This document shows positions 8,681-16,734 of a stretch of DNA of 64,000 nucleotides, one piece after another. Source of the DNA: Tabrizicola thermarum (GTDB lineage Bacteria > Pseudomonadota > Alphaproteobacteria > Rhodobacterales > Rhodobacteraceae); NCBI RefSeq assembly GCF_003574395.1, contig NZ_KZ984537.1:67665-131664 (forward strand), read 5' to 3'. Within the stretch, counting starts at the first letter, position 1. The number at the start of each line of letters is the position of its first letter. The translations under genes were made by a program, and so were the position numbers. The notes under the pieces are model-generated. The model was not told where the DNA came from. It did no database searches and was given only the letters and a program-made list of their open reading frames with translations.

Positions 8681-8757
8681 TCTGAACCGCTCGGTTCAGA
8701 TTTTCATCTAAACTTCGCGGTTCAGTTTTGCAAGCCAATTTTGAACTTGTCAGTTCA
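8681..8757. promoter_or_regulatory. Three inverted repeats with TGAAC half-sites, candidate TetR operators
   Basis: Site 1 (8681-8700) is TCTGAACCG-CT-CGGTTCAGA, nine-base perfect arms. Site 2 (8710-8728) is imperfect, with outer arms AAACT/AGTTT and one intact GGTTCAG half. Site 3 (8742-8757) is TGAACT-TGTC-AGTTCA. Centres lie about 28 and 31 bp apart, close to three helical turns, so dimers would bind one face of the DNA. The sites lie upstream of the exported-peptide gene and tetR (minus strand) and 40-120 bp before mbfA (plus strand). Confidence 0.65.
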
Positions 8758-8792
8758 GTTTATCGCATTGCGCAGGCCGTTACCGCTGCTAG

Positions 8793-8809
8793 ATTAGAAT
8801 GATTCCAGA
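8793..8809 (+). promoter_or_regulatory. Irr/ICE-like box in front of mbfA
   Basis: ATTAGAATGATTCCAGA matches the published Irr 'iron control element' pattern TTTAGAA-N3-TTCTAAA at 11 of 14 defined positions. In related alphaproteobacteria mbfA is repressed by Irr when iron is low. The box ends 3 bp before the GAGG ribosome site of the TTG start at 8823 and overlaps the unused ATG at 8799. Match judged by eye; binding is inferred. Confidence 0.5.
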
Positions 8810-8822
8810 AACGAGGCCCGCC

Positions 8823-9800
8823 TTGCTATCCTCCCTGACCTTCCGCCGCCGCTTTGCCGACCTGTCCGAACAAGAGGTTCTGGCGCTGGCGATTTCCTCG
8901 GAAGAGGACGACGCCCGCATCTATCGCAGCTTTGCCGAACGCCTGCGCAAGGACTTTCCGGCCTCGGCGGCGGTCTTCGACGGCATGGCGGTCGAGGAAG
9001 ACGGCCACCGTCAGCGCCTGATCGACCTGCACCGGGCGCGGTTCGGTGAGGTGATCCCCCTTATCCGGCGCGAACACGTTGCAGGCTTCTACGCGCGCCG
9101 TCCCGTCTGGCTGTCGCAGAACCTTTCGCTGGAGACGATGCGCGGCGAGGCGGCGACGATGGAGAAGACGGCGCATGACTTCTACGTCCGCGCTGCCGCC
9201 CGCACCCAGGATGCCGCGACACGCAAGCTTCTGGGCGATCTGGCAGCCGCCGAAGCCGGGCATGAACGCCATGCCCAGCGGCTGGAGGAAAAGCACCTTT
9301 CGCCGGATGCCCGCAGCGACGAGGACCAGACCGCCAAGCGTCAGTTCATCCTGACCTGGGTCCAGCCGGGCCTTGCGGGCCTGATGGACGGCTCGGTCTC
9401 CACCCTCGCGCCGATCTTCGCGACCGCCTTTGCGACGCAGAACACCTGGACGACTTTCCTCGTCGGCTCGGCCGCATCGGTCGGTGCCGGGATCTCGATG
9501 GGCTTCACCGAGGCCGCGCATGACGATGGCGTCCTCTCGGGCCGGGGGTCGCCTTTGAAGCGCGGCATCGCCTCGGGCGTGATGACGACGATCGGCGGCC
9601 TTGGCCACGCGCTGCCCTACCTGATCCCCGATTTCTGGACCGCCACGACAATCGCGATGATCGTCGTCTTCGTCGAGCTCTGGGCCATCGCCTGGATCCA
9701 GAACCGCTACATGGAAACCCCGTTCGTCCGCGCGGCCTTGCAGGTCGTGCTTGGCGGTGCTCTGGTGTTTGCCGCAGGGGTGCTGATCGGGGGCGGCTGA
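8823..9800 (+). CDS. mbfA: Membrane-bound ferritin/VIT1-type iron exporter (MbfA)
   Basis: 325 residues from a TTG start at 8823, preferred over the ATG at 8799 because GAGG lies 6 bp before the TTG, the ATG has no ribosome site, and the residues from LSSLTFRRRF onward match the usual family N-terminus. The N-terminal ferritin/rubrerythrin-like helices carry metal ligands in SSEEDDARIY, AVEEDGHRQ, EKTAHDFY and AEAGHERH. The C-terminal half is a VIT1/CCC1 domain with VQPGLAGLMDGSVSTLAP and several membrane helices. The family exports iron in rhizobia under Irr control. Its stop overlaps the nitroreductase start by 1 bp. Confidence 0.88.
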   Translation: MLSSLTFRRRFADLSEQEVLALAISSEEDDARIYRSFAERLRKDFPASAAVFDGMAVEEDGHRQRLIDLHRARFGEVIPLIRREHVAGFYARRPVWLSQNLSLETMRGEAATMEKTAHDFYVRAAARTQDAATRKLLGDLAAAEAGHERHAQRLEEKHLSPDARSDEDQTAKRQFILTWVQPGLAGLMDGSVSTLAPIFATAFATQNTWTTFLVGSAASVGAGISMGFTEAAHDDGVLSGRGSPLKRGIASGVMTTIGGLGHALPYLIPDFWTATTIAMIVVFVELWAIAWIQNRYMETPFVRAALQVVLGGALVFAAGVLIGGG

Positions 9801-10495
9801 TGTATCGCAAGGGTGAGGTCCGGTATCAGGCGCTGCCACTGCCGGACCGCGTCCAGCGGGACGATGCCGGCGCGCTGGCGGCAGCGACCGAGTTCCTGGC
9901 CTACATGAAGAAGCGCCATTCCGTGCGCGACTATTCCACCCGTCCGGTGCCCGAAGCGGTGATCGCGGCCTGCATCGCAGCGGCGGGCACGGCGCCCTCG
10001 GGGGCGAACCATCAGCCTTGGCATTTCGTGGCGATCAGCGACCCGGCGATGAAGGCCCGCATCCGTGAAGGCGCCGAGGAGGAAGAGCGCGCCTTCTATT
10101 CCGGCGGCGCGGGCGACGAATGGCTGGCCGCGCTGGAGCCGATCGGCACCGGCGTGTCGAAGCCGCACCTGACCGATGCGCCCTGGCTGATCGTGGTCTT
10201 TGCACAGCGCTACGGGATGACGACGGACGGGACGCGCTACAAGAACTACTATGTCCCGGAAAGCGTCGGCATCGCCACGGGCATGCTGATTACCGCGATC
10301 CACCACGCCGGGCTGGTCTGCCTGGAACACACGCCGAACCCGATGAAGTTCCTCGGGCCGCTGTGCGGGCGACCAGACCATGAAAAGCCGGTGATGATCC
10401 TGCCGGTCGGCTATCCCGCAGAGACCGCCACCGTGCCGGAAGTCGCCAAGCGGAAAAAGCCTCTGGATCAGATTCTCACGGTATTCCGCGCCTGA
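9800..10495 (+). CDS. Nitroreductase-family FMN oxidoreductase (iodotyrosine-deiodinase-like)
   Basis: 231 residues. The N-terminal FMN-binding motif RHSVRDYS (about residues 39-46) and the APSGANHQPWHF segment are diagnostic of the nitroreductase fold and closest in style to the bacterial IYD-like branch. A later VPESVGIATGMLITAIHHAGL helix is also typical. It probably transfers electrons from NAD(P)H to a small organic acceptor; the substrate is not identifiable. The ATG shares one base with the mbfA stop (TGATG) and has no strong ribosome site of its own, so it is coupled to mbfA. Confidence 0.85.
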   Translation: MYRKGEVRYQALPLPDRVQRDDAGALAAATEFLAYMKKRHSVRDYSTRPVPEAVIAACIAAAGTAPSGANHQPWHFVAISDPAMKARIREGAEEEERAFYSGGAGDEWLAALEPIGTGVSKPHLTDAPWLIVVFAQRYGMTTDGTRYKNYYVPESVGIATGMLITAIHHAGLVCLEHTPNPMKFLGPLCGRPDHEKPVMILPVGYPAETATVPEVAKRKKPLDQILTVFRA

Positions 10496-10514
10496 CCCGG
10501 GCCCGGCGCGGCCC

Positions 10515-10550
10515 CGTGCGTTTCCCGTGCGTTTCCCGTGCCTTCCCCGT
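10515..10550. repeat. 11-bp tandem repeat, about three copies
   Basis: The unit CGTGCGTTTCC occurs twice exactly (10515-10525, 10526-10536) and a third degenerate copy CGTGCCTTCCC follows, then CGT. It lies in the 56-bp gap between the convergent ends of the nitroreductase and PP2C genes. Probably polymerase slippage; no function is evident. Confidence 0.7.
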
Positions 10551-10551
10551 C

Positions 10552-11628
10552 TCAGGCAAGCGCCGCAAAGCGCCGGGGCGTGACGGTCACCTGGGGCGCA
10601 GCCTCCGCGGCCTGGTCCGGGTCTGGCGCGGCCTCGGGCAGCGGGGCGTCGAACGCGTCTGAGCCGGACGCCGGCAGGCCGACCGTCGCCGCGACCTCGT
10701 CGACGACCAGGGCCGGGGTCTTTTCCTCGGGCGGGACCGCGATCAGATCGGGCTCGCTCACCACCTTGGTCAGACCGCGTGGCCGGGCCACCGCCACCGA
10801 AGTCCCGCCCTCGCGGGCCGGTTTGGCGCGCACCGAGGCGTCGTTCACCTTGATGATCGTGAAGCTGATGTTGTCCTGATCCGGATCGTCCAGCTTGTGG
10901 ACCTCTTCCAGCAGCCGCTCGGCGATCTCGGTCGATCGCGACTTGCGGTACTTTGTCAGCACCTTCGTGATCTGCGCGTCGGTCAGGAACTGAAGCCCGT
11001 CGGACGAACAGATGACGATGTCCCCGGCCTTCAGATCGACCGGCTGGGTCGGGCAGTCGATCTTGGCGATCTTCGCGCCCATCAGCACCGAGACGAGGCA
11101 ATTCCGGTCGGGATGGTTCGCAGCCGTCTCCGCGTCCAGCAGACCGGACTGCACCATGAAGTCGATCTGCGGCCCCATCGAATGGTCCTGGTTCAGCTGC
11201 GTCAGCTTGCCGTCCCGGAACAGGAACAGGGGCGAATCGCCGATCGAGACCCACCACAGCCGGTTCTCGACCAGGGCCGGGACCACCAGCGTTGCCCCCA
11301 TGCCCTCGGTCTCGGGGTGGTTCATGGTGTGGTTGCGCAACGTCTGGTTGGCGAATTCCGCCACATTGCGAAGGATCTCGGGGGCGCGGCGCTCGAACGC
11401 CTCGACATCGGCGAATTGAAACTTCAGCTCGGAATAGACTTCGGTCAGGACGATCTTCGAGGCGACATCCCCGGCGGCATGGCCCCCCATGCCATCGGCC
11501 AGCACCACGAAACCCGCTTCGGCGCCGACAGGAAAATCCGCGGTGATCGCGTCTTCCTGGTAGTCGCGCGCGCCCTGGCTGATCCCGGAGGCGACGTCGT
11601 AACGCGGTTCACGCGATCGCCATATCAT
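10552..11628 (-). CDS. PP2C-family serine/threonine protein phosphatase
   Basis: 358 residues. The N-terminal 250 form a PPM/PP2C domain with the metal-binding motifs in order: a QGARDYQEDA start, VLADGMGGHAAGD (D44, G45), SIGDSPLFLF (D131), CSSDGLQFL and DDPDQDNISF. The last 90 or so residues are Pro/Ala/Glu-rich and probably disordered. It would remove phosphate from Ser/Thr placed by the kinase encoded two genes upstream. Its ATG lies 20 bp inside the FHA gene, so the three genes form one unit (kinase, FHA, phosphatase) with coupled translation. Confidence 0.92.
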   Translation of the reverse strand: MIWRSREPRYDVASGISQGARDYQEDAITADFPVGAEAGFVVLADGMGGHAAGDVASKIVLTEVYSELKFQFADVEAFERRAPEILRNVAEFANQTLRNHTMNHPETEGMGATLVVPALVENRLWWVSIGDSPLFLFRDGKLTQLNQDHSMGPQIDFMVQSGLLDAETAANHPDRNCLVSVLMGAKIAKIDCPTQPVDLKAGDIVICSSDGLQFLTDAQITKVLTKYRKSRSTEIAERLLEEVHKLDDPDQDNISFTIIKVNDASVRAKPAREGGTSVAVARPRGLTKVVSEPDLIAVPPEEKTPALVVDEVAATVGLPASGSDAFDAPLPEAAPDPDQAAEAAPQVTVTPRRFAALA

Positions 11629-12457
11629 GCCCGTCTCCCTCCGCCTCGTACGACGACCAGTTGAACTCCGGTGTACACAGCACTTTCAGGATCAGGGTGG
11701 TCTCGCCAATCTGGATCTCGTCGCCGTCCTTGGCGGGTTCGGTCGACAGAAGCGGGCGGCCATTCAGACGGACAAGGTTCGACTTGCCACCATGGCCGAT
11801 ATGGAATTCGTGGGTCTGCGGGTCGTAGGCGATCGCCGCGTGGTTATGGCGCGAAATCGCCATGTCGCCATAGTCCAGCGATATGGTCTGGTCCAAGCCG
11901 CGCCCGATCTGCGAGACTCCCTGCGACAGGGCGAAAGAGGCGCCTTTTCCGGGGCCGTCCTTCACGATCAGCCACCCGGCCGGGAACATCACATAGCCCT
12001 TCCCCTGTGCCGGGGGCGCGGCGACGGGCAGGGTCTCGGCGCCTTCGAAAAGCGGAACGACGGCGGCAGGCTGTGCCTCGAAGCCAAGCACACGGGTCTT
12101 GGTCCGGGTCGCGCGGCGCGGAGAGGCCCCGACCGAGCCTTCGTCGGCCGGGCCGACAGCGGCCTTCGGGGCTTGCTCCTCAAGGTCCCAGATGCTGCGC
12201 GCCGGGGGGGGTACGCCTTCCGGCAGCGGCGCCTTGGCCTTGACCACACGGCTGGGGCGGGGGACCTGCACCTCTTGCCGAACCTCGGGCTCGGGCTCGG
12301 GCGCCGGGGCAGGGGCAGCTGCTGCCAGAGCCTCGCGCAGGCGTTTCACTTCCAGTTCTGCCAGGGCGGCAAGGACCGGATCGGGACCAGCTTCGATCGT
12401 GCCAGCCGCCGTACCCGCCTCGTCTTTCTCGCCGAAGATAGAGCGAAGGAACTTCAC
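11609..12457 (-). CDS. FHA-domain phosphothreonine-binding protein
   Basis: 282 residues from a GTG at 12457 with GGGAGAG about 8 bp upstream. A Pro/Ala/Glu-rich linker occupies residues 20-150. The FHA domain is at about 165-265 and shows the core signatures: IGRGLDQTISL (Gly-Arg loop), AISRHNHAAI (Ser-Arg-His) and SNLVRLNGRPL (Asn-x-x-x-x-N-G). FHA domains bind phosphothreonine, so this is the likely reader of the neighbouring kinase. It lies 37 bp after the kinase gene and overlaps the PP2C gene by 20 bp. Confidence 0.92.
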   Translation of the reverse strand: MKFLRSIFGEKDEAGTAAGTIEAGPDPVLAALAELEVKRLREALAAAAPAPAPEPEPEVRQEVQVPRPSRVVKAKAPLPEGVPPPARSIWDLEEQAPKAAVGPADEGSVGASPRRATRTKTRVLGFEAQPAAVVPLFEGAETLPVAAPPAQGKGYVMFPAGWLIVKDGPGKGASFALSQGVSQIGRGLDQTISLDYGDMAISRHNHAAIAYDPQTHEFHIGHGGKSNLVRLNGRPLLSTEPAKDGDEIQIGETTLILKVLCTPEFNWSSYEAEGDGHDMAIA

Positions 12458-12494
12458 GATGATCTCTCCCAGTCAGAATTTTCGCTTTCGCGGA

Positions 12495-14117
12495 TTATCC
12501 GGCAACCCCCAGCCGGAACCCCGCATCGATTGTACTCGTACCACGCCGGACGACAAAACCGTAGGTTGAAACTCCGCGCGCAGACTCGCGCCTGAGTATA
12601 TCACCAAGCGCCGATTCGGTGCCAATCGGCTCACCCGAGGCCGCATAGACCAGCAGCACGTCCCCAACCTGCAGCGTGGTGTCGGCACCATCGGGGACCG
12701 TCGCCACCACCGTCATCGTGCCGGTGGCAGTCTGGATCGACTCGAAGGCCAGCCCGTTCGGCAGCCGCACCACGTTGACCACGGGAAGCTGCTCTCCGCC
12801 CAAAGGCGCGTCGGCCGCCGCGACACGGGCCTCCGCCTGGCCCGCTCTGTCGTCGGACTTGCTCACCAATGCCGGCAGCGCCAGAAGACCGACCAGAAGC
12901 AGGGTTGCAGCGGCGGCCATGGTCAGCATGTCCTTCGGGCTTTGCAGCGCACCGCCGGGTCGTTCTGTCGGGGCCGGGATCGCGGCGGCGACGGCGGGTT
13001 CCGAAGGTGCCACGGCAGGCGCTTCGGGCAGGTCCGGCGCGGTCGCAACCGGCGCGTCGTCGGCCGGGGCAAAGGCCGTTGCGGCAGGTGCAGCCGTTGC
13101 GGGCGCGGCCACCGCGGGGGCGAGGTCGGCCGGTGCGGCCTTTGCAGCCAGCGGGATCACGGCCGCGGGCCTGGCCGCGGGCAGGGTTCCGCCCAGCATC
13201 GCACGCCATTCCTCGACCGATTGCAGCCGGTCGCGCGGGAAGATCGCCATCGCCTTGTCGATCGCGCGCAGGAACTCGACCGGGTAGCCCCGGAACCGGC
13301 CTGCCAGCGGGCGCAGTGGATCGCCTTCGCGCCCGGCGATCGCCGACAGGCGCTCCTGCGAGGTCTTGGGCGTCTCGCCGGTGATGAGATGATAGAAGCT
13401 GGCGCCCAGGGCATACAGATCGCTGCACGGGGCCTGCTTGCTGCCGCTGACGTAGAATTCCTGCGGCGAATAGCCGTCCTTCACCACGCGCAGGCCCGAA
13501 ACCGCCCGGCTTTTCCGGGTCACTTCCTTGCGCGAGGCGCCGAAGTCGATCAGCACCGGCTGACCCTTCGCCACATCGACGATCATGTTGTCGGGCGAGA
13601 TGTCGCGGTGCAGCAGTCCGTGCCCATGCACATGGCCGACCGCGTCCAGCATGGTGTGCAGATGGGCGATGATCTCTTTCGGGGTCAGCGGAGGCGCGCT
13701 GCCCTCGACCGTCTGCAATAGGTCGTAGCCCTTGATGTAGTCCATCGCCATATAGGCGGTCTCGTTGCATTCGAAGACCTGATGGACCTTGACGATGTTC
13801 GGATGATTCAGCTGCGACAGCGTCACCGCTTCCTGGACGAAGTGGCGGACGGCCGCACGGAAATCGTCGGTGTGCGCCCGCGACCGCGCCCCGACCGCAT
13901 TGCCGATCCGGCGGCAGTAGGCGCTGGGAAAGCATTCCTTGATGACAACCGTGCGATCCAGCGAGTCGGTGGCGAGATAGACGAACCCGAACCCGCCGCT
14001 GTTGACGAAGGAGGTGATGGTGTACTGACCGGACATCAGCCGGGTGCCAACCGCCAGCTCGTCACTGCTGGGTCCTGCGTCGCCTGACTCGAACTTTCGC
14101 GCGGCAGCAGTCATCAT
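12495..14117 (-). CDS. Hanks-type Ser/Thr protein kinase with one TM helix and a PDZ-like C-terminal domain
   Basis: 540 residues from the ATG at 14117 (the ATG at 14114 is equally possible). Kinase motifs: glycine loop NSGGFGFVYLA, VVIKE lysine (about K60), HRDISPDNM catalytic loop and IDFGASRK (DFG). An Ala/Pro-rich linker of about 90 residues follows, then a TM helix at about 397-418 (MAAAATLLLVGLLALPAL). The last 120 residues, outside the membrane, include a VVNVVRLPNGL...LQVGDVLLVYAASGEPI stretch that resembles a degenerate PDZ domain. It probably phosphorylates cytoplasmic partners in response to an envelope signal. First gene of the kinase-FHA-PP2C operon. Confidence 0.9.
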   Translation of the reverse strand: MMTAAARKFESGDAGPSSDELAVGTRLMSGQYTITSFVNSGGFGFVYLATDSLDRTVVIKECFPSAYCRRIGNAVGARSRAHTDDFRAAVRHFVQEAVTLSQLNHPNIVKVHQVFECNETAYMAMDYIKGYDLLQTVEGSAPPLTPKEIIAHLHTMLDAVGHVHGHGLLHRDISPDNMIVDVAKGQPVLIDFGASRKEVTRKSRAVSGLRVVKDGYSPQEFYVSGSKQAPCSDLYALGASFYHLITGETPKTSQERLSAIAGREGDPLRPLAGRFRGYPVEFLRAIDKAMAIFPRDRLQSVEEWRAMLGGTLPAARPAAVIPLAAKAAPADLAPAVAAPATAAPAATAFAPADDAPVATAPDLPEAPAVAPSEPAVAAAIPAPTERPGGALQSPKDMLTMAAAATLLLVGLLALPALVSKSDDRAGQAEARVAAADAPLGGEQLPVVNVVRLPNGLAFESIQTATGTMTVVATVPDGADTTLQVGDVLLVYAASGEPIGTESALGDILRRESARGVSTYGFVVRRGTSTIDAGFRLGVAG

Positions 14118-14508
14118 CCTACCTGTTCTGCCGAACCCCGCATTCCCCCCCCTGGAAACGCATCGCGGCATCCCTCAGGTCTAGCCAAGGACTTGGGCCA
14201 AAACGTGAAGCCGTTTCGTTCGTTTTTCGCCACAATCGATCAACCAAACGATGCATAAAATACGATGATGAAACCACTTGCATCGGCATTTTCCCCCATA
14301 AGTTGCGCAGTTAACCACGCCGGGCGCATCCCGTGGTCCGCAGGGCGCAACAATGACCTTCGGTGCAGCTGCCCCGCTTTTGCCACATCGCGCCCGGGGT
14401 CAGGCCGGAGATGCGACCGGCCGGATGCGCCCTGGCAACGGCCTTGCGGCGGCCGATTCCCGACGGTCGGGCTTGCCCTTTCCGCCCCTGCATGACACCA
14501 GTGCAGCC
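14118..14508. other. Intergenic region between divergent kinase and AEC transporter genes
   Basis: 391 bp without a supported gene. The middle (about 14200-14310) is much more AT-rich than the surroundings and must hold promoters for both the kinase operon and the AEC transporter. CGATG occurs three times within 30 bp near 14250-14270. I could not place a convincing -35/-10 pair. The GC-rich part (14320-14508) has open frames on both strands, but none resembles a protein. Confidence 0.6.
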
Positions 14509-15444
14509 ATGCTGTCGATACTTCTGAAGACCCTGCCGTTCTTCGCCGTGATCGGGGTCGGCTACATTGCCGGGCGCACCCGGTTCTTCTCGGAAGAGGC
14601 GACGGCCTATCTGACCCGTTTCGTCTTCTACTTCGCGCTTTCCGCGATGCTGTTCGGCTTTGCCGCCAACCTCGACCTTGCCGCCATCTTCTCCTGGCCC
14701 TTCGTCTTTGCCTACCTTCTTGCAACGACCGTCGTCTGGCTGATCGTCGCCACCGTCGCCCTGGCCCGCCGCACCAGCGCCGAAGAAGCGGTGTTCGAGG
14801 CGCATACCGGGGTGATCGGCAACGTGGGCTTCCTTGGCATCCCGATGCTGGCGCTTCTCCTCGGGCCGCAGGCGGTGGGGCCGGTGCTCCTGGTCCTGGC
14901 GGTCGACCTGATCGTCTTCTCCTCGATCCTGACCATGGTCATCACCGGCCTTCGCGCAGGGCGGGTCAGCATGCAGACCTTCGGCGTCCTTGCCATCGGG
15001 CTGGCGAAGAACCCGATGATCGTCTCGGTCGTGCTCGGCATCGCCTGGGGCGCGACGGGGCTGGCTCTGCCGGGCCCGGTGGCCGAGTTCATGACGCTGC
15101 TTGGTGCCGCCGCCACCCCCTGCGCGCTGTTCGCCATCGGCGCCTCGCTGTCGGGCCGGTCTGCGGAACGGCTGGAAGTCGCGGCCTGGCTGTCCTTCGC
15201 CAAGCTGGTCCTGCACCCCGCCGCCGTGGCCGGGGCCTGCTGGCTGTTCGGCGTCACCGGCTATCCGGCGGGGGTGATGATCGCCGCCGCAGCCTTGCCC
15301 GTCGCCGGCAACGTCTTCATCCTGGCGCAGCACTACCGCGTTGCGCCGCAACGGGTTTCCACCGCGATCCTGCTATCGACCGCCGCCTCGGTGCTGACGG
15401 TGACAGCCGTGATCGCGCTGCTCAGTCAGGGGGGCTACATATGA
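14509..15444 (+). CDS. AEC-family (auxin efflux carrier-like) transporter
   Basis: 311 residues from the ATG at 14509; the open frame upstream of it is low-complexity. About ten hydrophobic segments, starting LLKTLPFFAVIGVGYIAGRT and including GVIGNVGFLGIPML, a typical Mem_trans/AEC signature, and a PVAGNVFILAQHY segment near the C-terminus that the family also shares. Substrates in bacteria are usually small carboxylates such as malonate or malate; none can be assigned here. The stop overlaps fghA by 4 bp (ATGA). Confidence 0.85.
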   Translation: MLSILLKTLPFFAVIGVGYIAGRTRFFSEEATAYLTRFVFYFALSAMLFGFAANLDLAAIFSWPFVFAYLLATTVVWLIVATVALARRTSAEEAVFEAHTGVIGNVGFLGIPMLALLLGPQAVGPVLLVLAVDLIVFSSILTMVITGLRAGRVSMQTFGVLAIGLAKNPMIVSVVLGIAWGATGLALPGPVAEFMTLLGAAATPCALFAIGASLSGRSAERLEVAAWLSFAKLVLHPAAVAGACWLFGVTGYPAGVMIAAAALPVAGNVFILAQHYRVAPQRVSTAILLSTAASVLTVTAVIALLSQGGYI

Positions 15445-16271
15445 AAACCGTGTCCGAGAACCGGGCCTTCGGCGGCGTCCAGGGCGTCTATACCCATGCC
15501 TCGATCGCCTGCGCCTGCGACATGACCTTCGGCCTCTTCCTGCCCGCCCAGGCCGAGGATGGCCCTGTGCCGCTGCTCTGGTTCCTCTCTGGCCTGACCT
15601 GCACGCATGAAAACGCGATGGTGAAGGCCGGCGCACAGCGCTGGGCGGCCGAGGCAGGCATCGCGCTGGTCTTTCCCGACACCTCCCCGCGCGGCGAAGG
15701 GGTGGCGAACGACCCGGACTTCGCGCTGGGGCAGGGTGCGGGCTTCTACGTCAACGCCACCCGGAAACCCTGGGCCCCGCATTTCCGCATGTGGGACTAT
15801 GTGACCGACGAACTGCCGCGCCTTCTCTTCAACGCCTTCCCGCTGGCCGAAGAGGTGCAGGGGATCACCGGCCATTCCATGGGCGGCCACGGTGCGCTGA
15901 CCATCGCCATGAGCTTTCCGGGCCGTTTCAGATCCGCCTCGGCCTTCGCGCCGATCTGCCACCCGACGGTCAGCGACTGGGGCCGTCCGCAGTTTTCTGC
16001 CTATCTCGGACCCGACGAGTCGTCCTGGGCGGCGCATGATGCCACCTTGCTGATGCGGCGCCGGGGATTCGACGGGCCGCTGCTGGTCGATCAGGGGACG
16101 TCCGACCAGTTCCTCGACAAGCTCCGCCCCGAGGCGCTGGCCGAAGCGATGGTCTCGGCGCGGCAGGGGGGGACGTTCCGGATGCAGAAGGGCTATGACC
16201 ACAGCTATTTCTTCGTCTCGACCTTCATGGAGGACCATGTGTCCTTCCATGCCCAGGCCTTCCTGGGCTAG
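15441..16271 (+). CDS. fghA: S-formylglutathione hydrolase
   Basis: 276 residues, normal for the family. Esterase-D/FGH alpha/beta hydrolase that splits S-formylglutathione to formate and glutathione in formaldehyde detoxification. Seen: FLSGLTCTHEN near residue 50 (oxyanion region), the nucleophile elbow TGHSMGGHG with S146, the acid in LLVDQGTSDQFL, and the histidine in GYDHSYFF. The glutathione-dependent formaldehyde dehydrogenase is not in the window. The start overlaps the AEC transporter stop. Confidence 0.93.
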   Translation: MKTVSENRAFGGVQGVYTHASIACACDMTFGLFLPAQAEDGPVPLLWFLSGLTCTHENAMVKAGAQRWAAEAGIALVFPDTSPRGEGVANDPDFALGQGAGFYVNATRKPWAPHFRMWDYVTDELPRLLFNAFPLAEEVQGITGHSMGGHGALTIAMSFPGRFRSASAFAPICHPTVSDWGRPQFSAYLGPDESSWAAHDATLLMRRRGFDGPLLVDQGTSDQFLDKLRPEALAEAMVSARQGGTFRMQKGYDHSYFFVSTFMEDHVSFHAQAFLG

Positions 16272-16734
16272 CGCCGTCCTGATCGCGCTGTCGGTCGCGC
16301 TGGCACCGCCGCTTGCGGCAGGGCCGGCCGACTCGGTCCTGTCGGCGGTCAATGCGGCGCGGGCCAGGGCGGGCTGCGGGCCGCTCAGGCCCAACCCGAA
16401 GCTAATGGCGGCGGCGCGGTCCCATGCAAGGGCGATGGCCGAGCAGGATTTCTTCGCTCATGCCGGCAAGGATGGCAGCCGCTTCTCCAGCCGGATCAGG
16501 CGGCAGGGTTACGACTACCGCGCGGCGGCGGAAAACATCGCGGCGGGGCAGACATCGGCGGGCGAGGTGGTGCGGAGCTGGCTGAAAAGCCCCGGGCATC
16601 GCCGCAACATGCTGGACTGCACGATGCAGGAGACCGGAATCGCCCTTGTCCATCAGCCCGACGACCGCCCCCTGCGCGGCCAGCGGGCCCCCTTGCGCTA
16701 CTACTGGGTTCAGATCTTCGCCGCACCCGGCTAG
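16237..16734 (+). CDS. Secreted CAP-domain (SCP-like) protein
   Basis: 165 residues from the ATG at 16237, preceded by GGAGG; an ATG at 16249 is possible. The start lies 35 bp inside fghA in another frame. An N-terminal signal peptide (WASAVLIALSVALAPPLAA) precedes a compact CAP domain: VNAARARAGCGPLRPNPKLMAAARSHA, AEQDFFAHAGKDG, AAENIAAG and the SWLKSPGHRRNMLD signature. Bacterial CAP proteins are exported and mostly uncharacterised. Two Cys in the mature part (about the GCGPL and DCTMQ positions) could be bonded. Confidence 0.85.
   Translation: MCPSMPRPSWASAVLIALSVALAPPLAAGPADSVLSAVNAARARAGCGPLRPNPKLMAAARSHARAMAEQDFFAHAGKDGSRFSSRIRRQGYDYRAAAENIAAGQTSAGEVVRSWLKSPGHRRNMLDCTMQETGIALVHQPDDRPLRGQRAPLRYYWVQIFAAPG

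Noticed and set aside
12495-14171. Longer kinase start at 14171
   Set aside because: The extra 18 residues are not kinase-like and the region near 14114-14117 carries the better start; the longer frame is not excluded.
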